Shown here piece after piece: positions 51,573-59,246 of a stretch of 64,000 bases of DNA (position 1 is its first letter; each line of letters opens with the position of its first letter). Below the pieces are notes generated by a model that made no database searches, was not told the origin of the DNA, and was given only the letters and a program-made list of their open reading frames with translations. The stretch is from the NCBI GenBank assembly GCA_903839035.1, contig CAIMAQ010000040.1, positions 1 through 64,000 of the forward strand, read 5' to 3'. This DNA comes from an uncultured Opitutia bacterium (GTDB lineage: Bacteria; Verrucomicrobiota; Verrucomicrobiia; Opitutales; Opitutaceae). The position numbers and the translations under genes were made by a program.

Positions 51573-51875
51573 GACGACACCGATGCCGGTGCTTGGCGAC
51601 CCTTTGTTCAAAGTTTCGCCCGCGGTCGTTGCGCAATGCTTCCGCGCGCCGTTCTGCCGGTCACCCCGGCGATCGTCCTGGTCGCCTTGGATCTTCGGGC
51701 ATGGTGAAGGGAAGCTTACATTGGGCCGTTCTCGCGCGGTAGGGGTCTTACCCGCTGAGAGTGGTGTTGTGGTGGAGTATACTTTTCGCAGACAGCCAAG
51801 CGTCCTTTCAGTTCGACCCACGGCCCCAGTTCCCAGGGGCGAAACCTGCCCGTTGCCGGAGCGTCTCAGGTCGTA

Positions 51876-52655
51876 ATGAAACGCATGCTCCTCTTAATCG
51901 GTCTGGTCGGATGGACGATTCCTGCCTCCGCTACGCTCGTTTCGCGCGAGTGGGTCGTGGACGGAGTCAAACGCGAGGCACTGGTCAGCGTCCCGGCCGG
52001 AGCTGCTGCCGGAGCTCCGCTGCCGGTGGTGTTCGCCTTTCACGGCCATGGCGGATCTATGCGGCAGGCGTCACGCAGCTTTCCGATTCATGAAGCCTGG
52101 CCCGGCGCCATCGTGGTCTATCCCCAGGGCCTCCCCACGCCGAGTCGGTTGGTGGACCACGACGGTTCCCGCGCCGGTTGGCAGGGCGCCGCCGGAGACC
52201 AGGGTGACCGGGATCTCCGTTTTTTCGATGTCATGCTGGCGAGCCTTCGCGCGGACTATCACGTCGACAACAAGCGCGTCTATGCAACCGGCCACTCGAA
52301 CGGCGGACTATTCACCTACCTGCTATGGGCGGAGCGCGGCGACACCTTCGCCGCCTTTGCCCCCTCAGCAGCGCTGCTGACACGGGGCCATGAAAAATTC
52401 CGTCCCAAACCCGTGCTGCACCTCGCCAGTCCGGAGGACCCGCTGGTGAAATTCGCCTGGCAGGCGAAGATGATCGATTACGTGCTCAAGCTCAATGGCT
52501 GCGGCCCGCGTCAGCCCGACACTCTGGGCTACCGCTCGTACGCTTCAGCGCAGGGCGCCGAGGTGGCCACTTTCCTGCACGCCGGCGGGCATCGCTATTC
52601 CCCGGAGGGCCCGCAGCTGGTCGTAAAATTCTTCCACGAGCACCCGCAGCCCTAG
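51876..52655 (+). CDS. Secreted esterase of the PHB-depolymerase/feruloyl-esterase (LpqC) type
   Basis: A 259-residue exported hydrolase. Residues 1-19 are a signal peptide (MKRMLLLIGLVGWTIPASA). The alpha/beta-hydrolase core has LPVVFAFHGHGGSMRQA (oxyanion loop), VVYPQGLPT, YATGHSNGGLFTYLLWAE with the nucleophile Ser in GHSNG, PVLHLASPEDPLVKF (Asp) and FLHAGGHRYSP (His). The YPQGLPTPSRL...GWQ region resembles polyhydroxybutyrate depolymerase and feruloyl-esterase members. It acts outside the inner membrane, likely on plant or polymer esters. Confidence 0.88.
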   Translation: MKRMLLLIGLVGWTIPASATLVSREWVVDGVKREALVSVPAGAAAGAPLPVVFAFHGHGGSMRQASRSFPIHEAWPGAIVVYPQGLPTPSRLVDHDGSRAGWQGAAGDQGDRDLRFFDVMLASLRADYHVDNKRVYATGHSNGGLFTYLLWAERGDTFAAFAPSAALLTRGHEKFRPKPVLHLASPEDPLVKFAWQAKMIDYVLKLNGCGPRQPDTLGYRSYASAQGAEVATFLHAGGHRYSPEGPQLVVKFFHEHPQP

Positions 52656-52686
52656 CGGAAAGTTCCCCGCGGTCCGCCGCCGCGCC

Positions 52687-53340
52687 TCAACCCCGGGTTT
52701 TGAAGACCGCCCGGCTCTGGAGGCTGAGTTCGGTCACCAGCAGAGGCACGGCCCAGCAGGCCCAGGCCAGGACTTTTGACCGCTCATCATCGGACAGAAT
52801 CTGCAACCGATGCATCGCGTCGTCGCACAGCCGGAAGGTGACAAAGGCAAACGTGACCACATAGCTGCGGATCATCCATTGCCGGTGCTGCTCCACGTTC
52901 TTGCGGCGGATGGCGATGAAGGCCATCCCGGTCGTGGTCAGCCACGCTACCGCCAACCCGGCCAAGCCGAGGGCGTAGGCCGGGCCGCTGTCGATCTTCG
53001 CCGCCAACCCGAGGGCGGCGATGGCACCGACCAGCACGACGGTCACATAAGCCCGCCCGGCGATCCGGTGGAAGGCCAGGTGGTCGCGGCGCAGGCGCGG
53101 CCAGAATTGCAGCGGTCCGATCAGGATCGCCACCAGTCCGGCCGCCACATGCGGGACAACCCACGAGATGCGGGACCAGAAATAAGTGCCGTAGGACTGG
53201 GGAGTGAAAACGAAATAGTGCAGCGCATATTTCCAGACAAAATACGCCATCAGGGTGAGCACAGCGGTCCAGGCGAGCAGGAGCAGCAGGTTGGGCTTCC
53301 TGGCCACATCCGCGGGGTAGGCGGGCACGGGATTGCTCAT
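52687..53340 (-). CDS. DUF2306-type membrane protein
   Basis: A 217-residue protein from ATG at 53340 (MSNPVPAYPADVA) with about six transmembrane segments: LLLLLAWTAVLTLMAYFVWK, VVPHVAAGLVAILIGPLQF, YVTVVLVGAIAALGLAAKI, YALGLAGLAVAWLTTTGMAF, MIRSYVVTFAFVTFRLC and LAWACWAVPLLVTEL. Histidines in the HLAFHRIAGRAYV and EQHRQWMIRSY segments match DUF2306 proteins, which look like heme-b or quinone-type membrane proteins (cytochrome b561-like pattern). Function not established. It is preceded on the other side by the PEP-CTERM gene on the same strand. Confidence 0.82.
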   Translation of the reverse strand: MSNPVPAYPADVARKPNLLLLLAWTAVLTLMAYFVWKYALHYFVFTPQSYGTYFWSRISWVVPHVAAGLVAILIGPLQFWPRLRRDHLAFHRIAGRAYVTVVLVGAIAALGLAAKIDSGPAYALGLAGLAVAWLTTTGMAFIAIRRKNVEQHRQWMIRSYVVTFAFVTFRLCDDAMHRLQILSDDERSKVLAWACWAVPLLVTELSLQSRAVFKTRG

Positions 53341-53401
53341 GGCGCGCGAGACTGGCCACAGGCCCACGGCTGGCAAGATTTCACTCGCCGGTCTGACAGT
53401 T

Positions 53402-54358
53402 TTACCGACGCCGGCGACGCCGGACCGCACCCACCCAGCCAAGCAGACCACCACCGGTTGCGAGCAGGGCCCAGGTGGCCGGCTCGGGGACCACGAGAAA
53501 GGTGAAATTGCCGGGGTTGTTCAGGCCCGTGATGAAGGAGCCGTTCAGCAGCGAACCGCTCGAATTATACTCGGCGATCACGTTGCTGGCATTGAGACTC
53601 ACGTAGATGTTGCCGCTGGCATCCACCGCGGTGAAGAAGGGGGCGGAGGCGAAGCTGATGAGCGAGGCGTTGAATGCGGCGCCGGTGCTGGAGTTATATT
53701 TGCCCACCTTGAGGCCCGTGGGATCGACCACGTAGAGATTGTCGCTGGCATCGATACCCAGGCCATAACAGCCGCCGCCGATGGTGATCAGGGAGGCATT
53801 AATCGCTGCTCCGGTGGTGGCGTCGTACTTGCCCACGGTGCCGGAGAAATAACTCGTGACGTAGAGGTTGCCGCTGCTGTCAAAGACCATGCCGCGCGTC
53901 CCGCCTGTCCCGGCGGTGAAGAGCGCCGCGTTGATCAAGGCACCGCCTGAGGTGTACTCGCCCACGACGCCTGAGTTGTCCGCAATGTAGATGTTGCCAT
54001 TGCTGGCGACGGCGATGGCGGAGGCCGTGGGAATGCCCGTGATGAGGGCGGCATTCACGATGGTGCCGTTGGGCGAGTACTGACCGACGGTTCCGGCGGT
54101 TTGGTCGACCAGATAAAAATCACCGTTGCCCGCCGCGGCGGTGAAGAAGGGCGTTGAGAAACCCGCGAAGAGTGACGCGTTGATGGCCGAACCATTCGTC
54201 GCATACAGCCCGACATTGCCGCCACTGCCGTTGGGGACGACGATCTGGGCCTGCAACGCGCCCGCCATTAGTAGGGCGCCGCCGAGAACGAGCGCCCGCA
54301 GGAATTTCAGACCGGGGCCGGCAGCGGTGGAAACAGTAACAGGCAATTGGGTCGTCAT
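53402..54358 (-). CDS. PEP-CTERM beta-propeller protein with NHL-like repeats
   Basis: A 318-residue exported protein from ATG at 54358 (MTTQLPVTVSTAAGPG), signal peptide about 20-38. Residues 40-290 contain six repeats of about 41 residues, each with an INAALI/INASLF-type turn (NGSAINASLFAG, NGTIVNAALITG, GGALINAALFTA, TGAAINASLITI, TGAAFNASLISF, SGSLLNGSFITG), plus NIYIADN-type strands, like a beta-propeller. The C-terminus is a PEP-CTERM sorting signal: VVPEPATWALLATGGGLLGW then GAVRRRRR. It would be processed by an exosortase, not seen here, and placed on the cell surface. Confidence 0.9.
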   Translation of the reverse strand: MTTQLPVTVSTAAGPGLKFLRALVLGGALLMAGALQAQIVVPNGSGGNVGLYATNGSAINASLFAGFSTPFFTAAAGNGDFYLVDQTAGTVGQYSPNGTIVNAALITGIPTASAIAVASNGNIYIADNSGVVGEYTSGGALINAALFTAGTGGTRGMVFDSSGNLYVTSYFSGTVGKYDATTGAAINASLITIGGGCYGLGIDASDNLYVVDPTGLKVGKYNSSTGAAFNASLISFASAPFFTAVDASGNIYVSLNASNVIAEYNSSGSLLNGSFITGLNNPGNFTFLVVPEPATWALLATGGGLLGWVGAVRRRRRR

Positions 54359-54629
54359 GCGTGTCAGGGTGAGGCGTGCAGATCCGCGGGCCGGAGTTTC
54401 CCAAAACCGACCCTGAACGTCAAGGATGGCGAGGTCGCCCGGCACCCGGCAGCCAGCCTCACATGTAATTTACGGATGTCGGCACCCTGGCTTCGTCTGC
54501 AATTATCTTTAAGCCCGGCGCGGACCGCCTATCGGTGACGCATGGGTTCGTCCATTTCACCTGTATCGGCTTGCCGATCACGCTCAGCGTGCGCCGGTAT
54601 TCATCTCCGCCGGAAAGCCAGGTGAAGGC

Positions 54630-55214
54630 ATGAAGGCCCAGCTGTACGGCCGGATATTTTGCGGTCGCGCTTGGCTGGCGGCAGTAATCGCAGCCGTGAC
54701 CCTCTTGACCTTGGGCTGCGTGGGCACCCACCGGGGTGTCCCGGCCACCGGCAGCCTCGCCAACTTCGGTCGCGTCAATGTCTCGCTCTATCGCGGTGCG
54801 CAGCCCGACGCGGCCGGTCTGGCGCAACTGCAGCGACTCGCCGTGGCGACCGTCATCAACCTCCGCATGCCCGATGACGTCCGGCCGGATGAAGCCAAGT
54901 CGGTCCGGAACCACGGCATGGTTTACCAGCAGGTGCCGTTGCATGGATTCCGTGCGCCCACCCCCGCTGAAGTGGAACGACTACTGGCCTTGATTGAATC
55001 GTCCCCTGCGCCCGTCTTCATCCACTGCGAGTACGGCGCGGACCGGACCGGCACGATCGTGGCCTGCTATCGGATCCGGCATGACGGATGGACGCCGGCG
55101 CACGCCCTTGCGGAAGCGAAGTTGTACGGCCTTTCCGGCTGGGAGTTCGGCATGAAGCGATTTGTGCTGGATTTTCCCTCCCAACCGGCGCCTGCAGTCG
55201 CGCCTGGGAGGTAA
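54630..55214 (+). CDS. Lipid-anchored dual-specificity/tyrosine phosphatase-like protein
   Basis: A 194-residue protein. The N-terminus has a hydrophobic signal and lipobox LTLGC near residue 30, so it is a periplasmic lipoprotein. The phosphatase domain has NVSLYRGAQPDAAGLAQLQ, VATVINLRMPDD and the P-loop HCEYGADRTGTIVACYR (Cys-x5-Arg) near 132, with helix WEFGMKRFVL at the end. The Asp acting as general acid may be in MPDD. A secreted protein or lipid phosphatase of this type could act on inositol phosphates or on glycan phosphates; the substrate is unknown. The 54359-54629 stretch before it holds no gene. Confidence 0.85.
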   Translation: MKAQLYGRIFCGRAWLAAVIAAVTLLTLGCVGTHRGVPATGSLANFGRVNVSLYRGAQPDAAGLAQLQRLAVATVINLRMPDDVRPDEAKSVRNHGMVYQQVPLHGFRAPTPAEVERLLALIESSPAPVFIHCEYGADRTGTIVACYRIRHDGWTPAHALAEAKLYGLSGWEFGMKRFVLDFPSQPAPAVAPGR

Positions 55215-55304
55215 GACTGAGCGGACCCTCGAGGTCGCCGACCGGGCCTCAAAATCGCCTGCTTTGCGCTTTATCACTGCCACTTCCCCGGCAATTCTCC
55301 CCGC

Positions 55305-55451
55305 ATGGGTACAAAGTATCTGCCAACCAATCAGGACCGGAAAAACGGCCAGCGCTTCCTCTCGCAGCAGCGGCCACTGCCTTTTTTCCAGAAACCGGCT
55401 GACAAGCTGACCGAGGACAAAGCCGCGGCGAAGAAGGCCAAAAAGAAGTAG
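55305..55451 (+). CDS. Small lysine-rich protein, 48 aa
   Basis: ATG at 55305 opens a 48-codon frame, MGTKYLPTNQDRKNGQRFLS then QQRPLPFFQKPADKLTEDK, ending AAAKKAKKK. It is very basic and could bind nucleic acid. It lies between the phosphatase (stop 55214) and the HD gene (stop 55466), where no larger gene fits. A start codon with no Shine-Dalgarno sequence is normal for this genome. It was found by reading the gap and has no recognised family, so it may be spurious. Confidence 0.45.
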   Translation: MGTKYLPTNQDRKNGQRFLSQQRPLPFFQKPADKLTEDKAAAKKAKKK

Positions 55452-55465
55452 GCGGTGGCGCAGCG

Positions 55466-56011
55466 TTACTCGAGCACGGCGAGAAACCTGATCAGGTTTG
55501 CGATGTGGTCGTCCACTGAAACGCCCAGGTGCTCGCAGCCCGTGAAGATCGTGGTGCGGTCCACCTTCGCGGCGAATGAGGGCTCCTTCACCTTCTTCCG
55601 GATCGAACTGGCTTTCATCTCACCGTAGCGCACCGGATTCAGCTTCCGGTAGGCGTAGAAGATTCCACAGAGCTCATCGGTCGCGAGTAGCGCCGCCGCC
55701 AGCTTCGTGCGGGGCAGGGTGGTGAAGCCGTTGTAACCGTAGGCGTGCGATTCGACGGCATGGATCAGGTCCTCGGGGTAGTCCCAGGCCTTGAACCACC
55801 CCAGCGACTCGCGCGGATGCGTCGCGGGGAATTGCTCGAAATCAATGTCATGGAGCAGGCCCGTGAGAGACCAGAGCACCGGGTCGCCCTGAAAGAGCGG
55901 CGCATAACCCTCCATTGCGGTCGCGACCATCCGCGCGTGATAACGCTGGTACTCGTCGCTGACGTGCTGTTCGAGGAGTTGGCGGGCGGCGTCCTTGGTC
56001 GGCAGGGGCAT
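55466..56011 (-). CDS. HD-domain phosphohydrolase
   Basis: A 181-residue HD-superfamily metal-dependent phosphohydrolase. YHARMVATAMEGYAPLF then WSLTGLLHDIDFEQFPATHP carries the HD pair; AVESHAYGYN and LLATDELCGIFYAYRKLNP follow, with the last conserved Asp. The pattern fits small bacterial HD proteins of unknown substrate (the RKLNPVRYGEMKASSIRKK tail is conserved in them), probably nucleotide-related. It stands alone on the minus strand, with its stop facing the small 48-residue gene. Confidence 0.88.
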   Translation of the reverse strand: MPLPTKDAARQLLEQHVSDEYQRYHARMVATAMEGYAPLFQGDPVLWSLTGLLHDIDFEQFPATHPRESLGWFKAWDYPEDLIHAVESHAYGYNGFTTLPRTKLAAALLATDELCGIFYAYRKLNPVRYGEMKASSIRKKVKEPSFAAKVDRTTIFTGCEHLGVSVDDHIANLIRFLAVLE

Positions 56012-56066
56012 GGCATCGGCATGACAGCGCCTGACGTCGCGCGCCCGCTAAAAATTCCGCCCGGCG

Positions 56067-57713
56067 CTATTTCCGGGTATCGGGCACGCGCGGGGCCCGC
56101 GGGCTCATCCCATCCTGATCGAGCACGACCGCGATGACCGTGCCCGCTTCGTCGCGCTCAAAGGTGAGGGCAGCGGCGACAACGTCGTACACGAAATGGT
56201 CCGGCCGGTCGCAAAACACCGGCACGGCGACTTGGCCGGTGAGCTTGGCAAACAACTGGTAGCCGCGCGGTGCAATTTCAAAGACCACGTTCGGTGTCAG
56301 CTGGTAGGTGCCAGCGTACTCCAGCAGTTTCTTCGGCTCCGGGAAAATCACCATAGGCGCTGGCTCTCCCGTGCGGTGGGCCGGCACCTTGCGGCCGCGC
56401 TGCGAGAGCGTCAGCGTGTCGACCTGGCCTGACGCGTCGCGGGAAAATTGAAACTCCGCCGCGACTCTTTGGAGCGTGAACCGGTCCGACCCCAGATAAA
56501 CCACGGCCCCAAAAGGCTGGCCCGTGAGGCGGATGCGCAGTCGCCCGGTTTCGTCCTGGATGACCGTGAAGCGCTGGGCATCTGTGATGGCGTAGACTCC
56601 GGTATACTCGGTGAGCTTGGTCGCCTCGATCGGAACTTCCTCGGCAGCATCCCCGGCCGCGGGCTTGGGGGTGAGTTTGCCGGTGAGATAGGGTGCGATC
56701 TGCAGCGAATCATTATTGAGCAACACGACGGTCACGCGGCGGGTGGCGGGCGCCAGTTCGAAATAGCTCCGGAAGCCGCCCGTGCCTCCGTCGTGAAAGT
56801 AAACCATCTCGCCGTTGCGGTTCTCGGCCAGGATGCCCAGGCCGATTTTCTGCTCACCCACAACCGTGACTCGCGTTTGGCGGATCAGGGCCCAAGCCGG
56901 ATAGACCGGGCTATTCGGAGTCAACAGGGCCTGCCCGAACTTGATCAGGTCGGCCGCGGTGGAACGGATGGCACCGGCACCCTGGAGAGAGCCCATCTGC
57001 CAGGGTTTGACCGGCATGGTGCCGGAATGCGGCGTGGCAAAGCGCGTTTGTTGCTCCGGCGAGAGGGTGATGACCGTGTCCGGCAGGCCGAGCGGCCCAG
57101 TGATGCGCTCCGCGAGCAGTGTCGCGTACGGCCGGCCGTGGATCCGCTCGAGCAGATGACCCAACAGTCCGGCGCCGAGATTCGAATAGGCCATGGACTG
57201 AGGGGGCGTCGCGGCGGGATGGTAACGACGGAGAAAATCCTCCAAGCGCCCGGTCGTGAAATTCGCATAAGGATCAAGCGGATCAGTGGCGCCGAGGTTG
57301 TCGGGCAGACGCGGCAGCCCCGAGGTATGCGTGGCCAGTTGCTCAAGCGTGATACCCGCGACCTTCGGATCCAGGTTCAACCCGGGTGGGAGGAATTTGG
57401 AAATTGGGTCGGTCAGCGCGGCTTTCCCTTCAATGACGGTCTGGGCCAGCAAGAGGCTGGTGAAGACCTTGGAGATGGAGCCGATTTCGAAAATCGCCTT
57501 CTCCGGAGCGAGGCCCTCGCGGGGCAACGGCGCGCCGATGGCGGCGTACTGGACCTTGCCCTCCACCGACTCGCCGGTGACAAACCCGCCGGCCTTCATG
57601 TCGGCGGCCGCCTTCTGCAAAGTCGCGGTCAACGGTGCCACGGGTGGTTCGACGGCGGCACCCAACGGTGAAACGATCAAGGCCAGCGCCAGACAGGGCA
57701 GGGGAACTCTCAT
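56067..57713 (-). CDS. Exported serine beta-lactamase-fold hydrolase (class C-like)
   Basis: A 548-residue protein from ATG at 57713, signal peptide residues 1-20 (MRVPLPCLALALIVSPLGAA). The serine motif FEIGSISKVFTSLLLA has S-I-S-K (Ser-x-x-Lys) near residue 79; SMAYSNLGAGLLG is the YxN motif; the third motif HDGGTGGFRSYFEL is of the HxG form. Such proteins include beta-lactamase-like peptidases and esterases (PF00144). Residues about 400-548 are a beta-rich C-terminal region (VYAITDAQRFTVIQDETGRL), likely a lipocalin-like domain of the AmpC-related hydrolases. Substrate unknown. Confidence 0.92.
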   Translation of the reverse strand: MRVPLPCLALALIVSPLGAAVEPPVAPLTATLQKAAADMKAGGFVTGESVEGKVQYAAIGAPLPREGLAPEKAIFEIGSISKVFTSLLLAQTVIEGKAALTDPISKFLPPGLNLDPKVAGITLEQLATHTSGLPRLPDNLGATDPLDPYANFTTGRLEDFLRRYHPAATPPQSMAYSNLGAGLLGHLLERIHGRPYATLLAERITGPLGLPDTVITLSPEQQTRFATPHSGTMPVKPWQMGSLQGAGAIRSTAADLIKFGQALLTPNSPVYPAWALIRQTRVTVVGEQKIGLGILAENRNGEMVYFHDGGTGGFRSYFELAPATRRVTVVLLNNDSLQIAPYLTGKLTPKPAAGDAAEEVPIEATKLTEYTGVYAITDAQRFTVIQDETGRLRIRLTGQPFGAVVYLGSDRFTLQRVAAEFQFSRDASGQVDTLTLSQRGRKVPAHRTGEPAPMVIFPEPKKLLEYAGTYQLTPNVVFEIAPRGYQLFAKLTGQVAVPVFCDRPDHFVYDVVAAALTFERDEAGTVIAVVLDQDGMSPRAPRVPDTRK

Positions 57714-57869
57714 GGCGGGAGTTTGGAAACCCGGCCCTGCCGCGCAATCCTCCAAGTTTAGTCCCGTGGTGCACACCTGGCCGCACCGGCGGAAGGCAGG
57801 ACGATTGGCGGGGGATTGGCGTTTTCCCTGCGATAGGCAACTACCCTGCCCACGCCGCCCTGCCTGAGT

Positions 57870-58040
57870 GTTGCCACCCGCCATTTCACGACCAAAGCCG
57901 AGGCGCTCGGCGTCTCGCGCCAGACCATCAACGCCATCAAGGCCGAAAAAACGATTCCAGCCATCCGCTGGCGTTCGCCATTGCGAAGCTCTTCAAGCAA
58001 CCCATTGAACAGATCTTTTCCGCCCCGGGCGGAAGTGATC
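57870..58040 (+). pseudogene. Broken XRE-type (HTH) transcription regulator with a 1-nt deletion
   Basis: Frame 1 gives AEALGVSRQTINAIKAEK from 57897, the core of a compact XRE helix-turn-helix. Homology then continues in another frame from 57965 as PLAFAIAKLFKQPIEQIFSA, the typical end of these small regulators (LAFKIAKLFxxPIEEIF). The shift falls in the A6 run at 57946-57951; one extra base there would restore the expected reading EKYDSSHPLAF. The first half is also eroded (the usual LAEALG segment is shortened). No intact start is evident. Confidence 0.7.
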
Positions 58041-58088
58041 CTGGGTTGCCTGACTGGCCCGGACTGCCCGCGCAGCCGGGCCCCAAGA

Positions 58089-58370
58089 TCAGCCGGCGGA
58101 CTCGGAAGTCGTCGGATCGATGATGCTCTTCACTTCGGACACGCGGTTGGCGGGAAAACCGCCCTGTTTCGCGTGCTCGCGCACCATCGCTTCGTTCGGA
58201 GCGATGTAGATGCAGTAGACCTTGTCGCCGGTGACATAGCTTTCGACCCAGTTGATGGAGGGTCCGAGTTTCTGCAGCACGCCGCAGGATTTTTGGGAGA
58301 TGGCCTGGAGGTCGCTGGCGCTGAGCTTTCCCGCGCCGGGGATTTCGCGTTCGATCACGTATTTGGGCAT
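58089..58370 (-). CDS. DUF4242 (SCO4226-type) small protein
   Basis: A 93-residue ferredoxin-like-fold protein. KYVIEREIPGAGKLSASDLQ at the start, LGPSINWVESYVTGDKVYCIY in the middle and MVREHAKQGGFPANRVSEVKSI at the end match DUF4242, where Streptomyces SCO4226 binds nickel. Candidate ligands here are Glu, His and Cys in the YCIYIAPNEAMVREHAK region. It is divergent from the HxlR regulator, with the operator palindrome between them, so it is probably the regulator's target. Confidence 0.88.
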   Translation of the reverse strand: MPKYVIEREIPGAGKLSASDLQAISQKSCGVLQKLGPSINWVESYVTGDKVYCIYIAPNEAMVREHAKQGGFPANRVSEVKSIIDPTTSESAG

Positions 58371-58455
58371 GACTAGGGTGGTTGTGGGTTAAGGCGGAAA
58401 TTCACCTCCGCCAATGGAAACACTGTAGCGAAAGTGCCCCCGGCCTTCTACGCCT

Positions 58456-58482
58456 CAATATGTAGTTACCGACTACATATTG
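58456..58482. promoter_or_regulatory. Palindromic operator for the HxlR-type regulator
   Basis: CAATATGTAGT (58456-58466), spacer TACCG, ACTACATATTG (58472-58482): a perfect inverted repeat with 11-bp arms. It lies 45 nt before the HxlR start at 58528 and 85 nt before the divergent DUF4242 start at 58370. A further half-site-like GTAGT is seen at 58484-58488. HxlR regulators bind such dyads as dimers; that this one is bound by its neighbour is inference. Confidence 0.75.
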
Positions 58483-58527
58483 TGTAGTGGCAATACCCCC
58501 GCATTTATTGTACTACTGGTCCAGACG

Positions 58528-59229
58528 ATGAGCATCCGTTATGGCCAGTTCTGCCCTGTCTCCAAGGCGGCCGAAGTTCTCGGCGAACGCTGGACCATTC
58601 TGATCATCCGTGAGCTCCTGCTCGGTTGCACGCGCTTCAGTGACCTCCAGCGCGGGCTTTCGCAGATCTCACCGACCCTCCTCACGAAGCGACTGCAGCA
58701 ATTGCAGGATTGCGGACTGATCATCCGGAAGCAGGTCCCGGAGCAACGGCGCACGGAGTACTTCCTCGCCCCCGCGGGCCGCGAACTTGAGCCGTTCATC
58801 CTGAACCTCGGCCAATGGGGCATGAAGTGGGCCCGGGGCCAGATGAGTGACGACGAACTCGACGTGGAGCTGCTCATGCATGATTTCCGCCGCCGCATTG
58901 ACCGCTCTCAGCTGCCCGGCGGGCGCGCTGTCATCCAGTTCGTGTTTCCCGGCCTGGCGAAGTTCGAACACTGGTGGATCGTTTTCGACCGCGAGGAGGA
59001 GAGCGAACTGTGCACCAAGAACCCCGGCAAACCCGTGGACATCCAGTTGCGTACCAACCTGCGGACGATGACGGAAATCTGGGCGGGTGACACCCGGATC
59101 CGTGACGCCATCAAGGACGGACGGCTGCGAGTGACCGGTGATCCGTTCCTGATGCGGACGCTGTCCAACTGGCTGCGCATCGGCATGTTCGCCGCGGTCC
59201 GCCCGGACCCGCACCCGCTCACCGTCTGA
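58528..59229 (+). CDS. HxlR-family regulator with C-terminal SCP2-like domain
   Basis: A 233-residue transcription regulator from ATG at 58528 (MSIRYGQFCPVSKAAEVLG). Residues 1-100 are a winged-helix HxlR domain: CPVSKAAEVLGERWTILIIR, then FSDLQRGLSQISPTLLTKRL and IIRKQVPEQRRTEYFLAPAG. The N-terminal Cys could sense aldehyde or oxidation stress, as in HypR-type relatives. The rest (110-233) resembles an SCP2 sterol-carrier-like domain (VFPGLAKFEHWWIVFDREE, VDIQLRTNLRTMTEIWAGD), which could bind a hydrophobic ligand. The palindromic operator lies directly upstream. The divergent DUF4242 gene is the likely target. Confidence 0.9.
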   Translation: MSIRYGQFCPVSKAAEVLGERWTILIIRELLLGCTRFSDLQRGLSQISPTLLTKRLQQLQDCGLIIRKQVPEQRRTEYFLAPAGRELEPFILNLGQWGMKWARGQMSDDELDVELLMHDFRRRIDRSQLPGGRAVIQFVFPGLAKFEHWWIVFDREEESELCTKNPGKPVDIQLRTNLRTMTEIWAGDTRIRDAIKDGRLRVTGDPFLMRTLSNWLRIGMFAAVRPDPHPLTV

Positions 59230-59246
59230 GCCGCTCCCAGTGGCGT

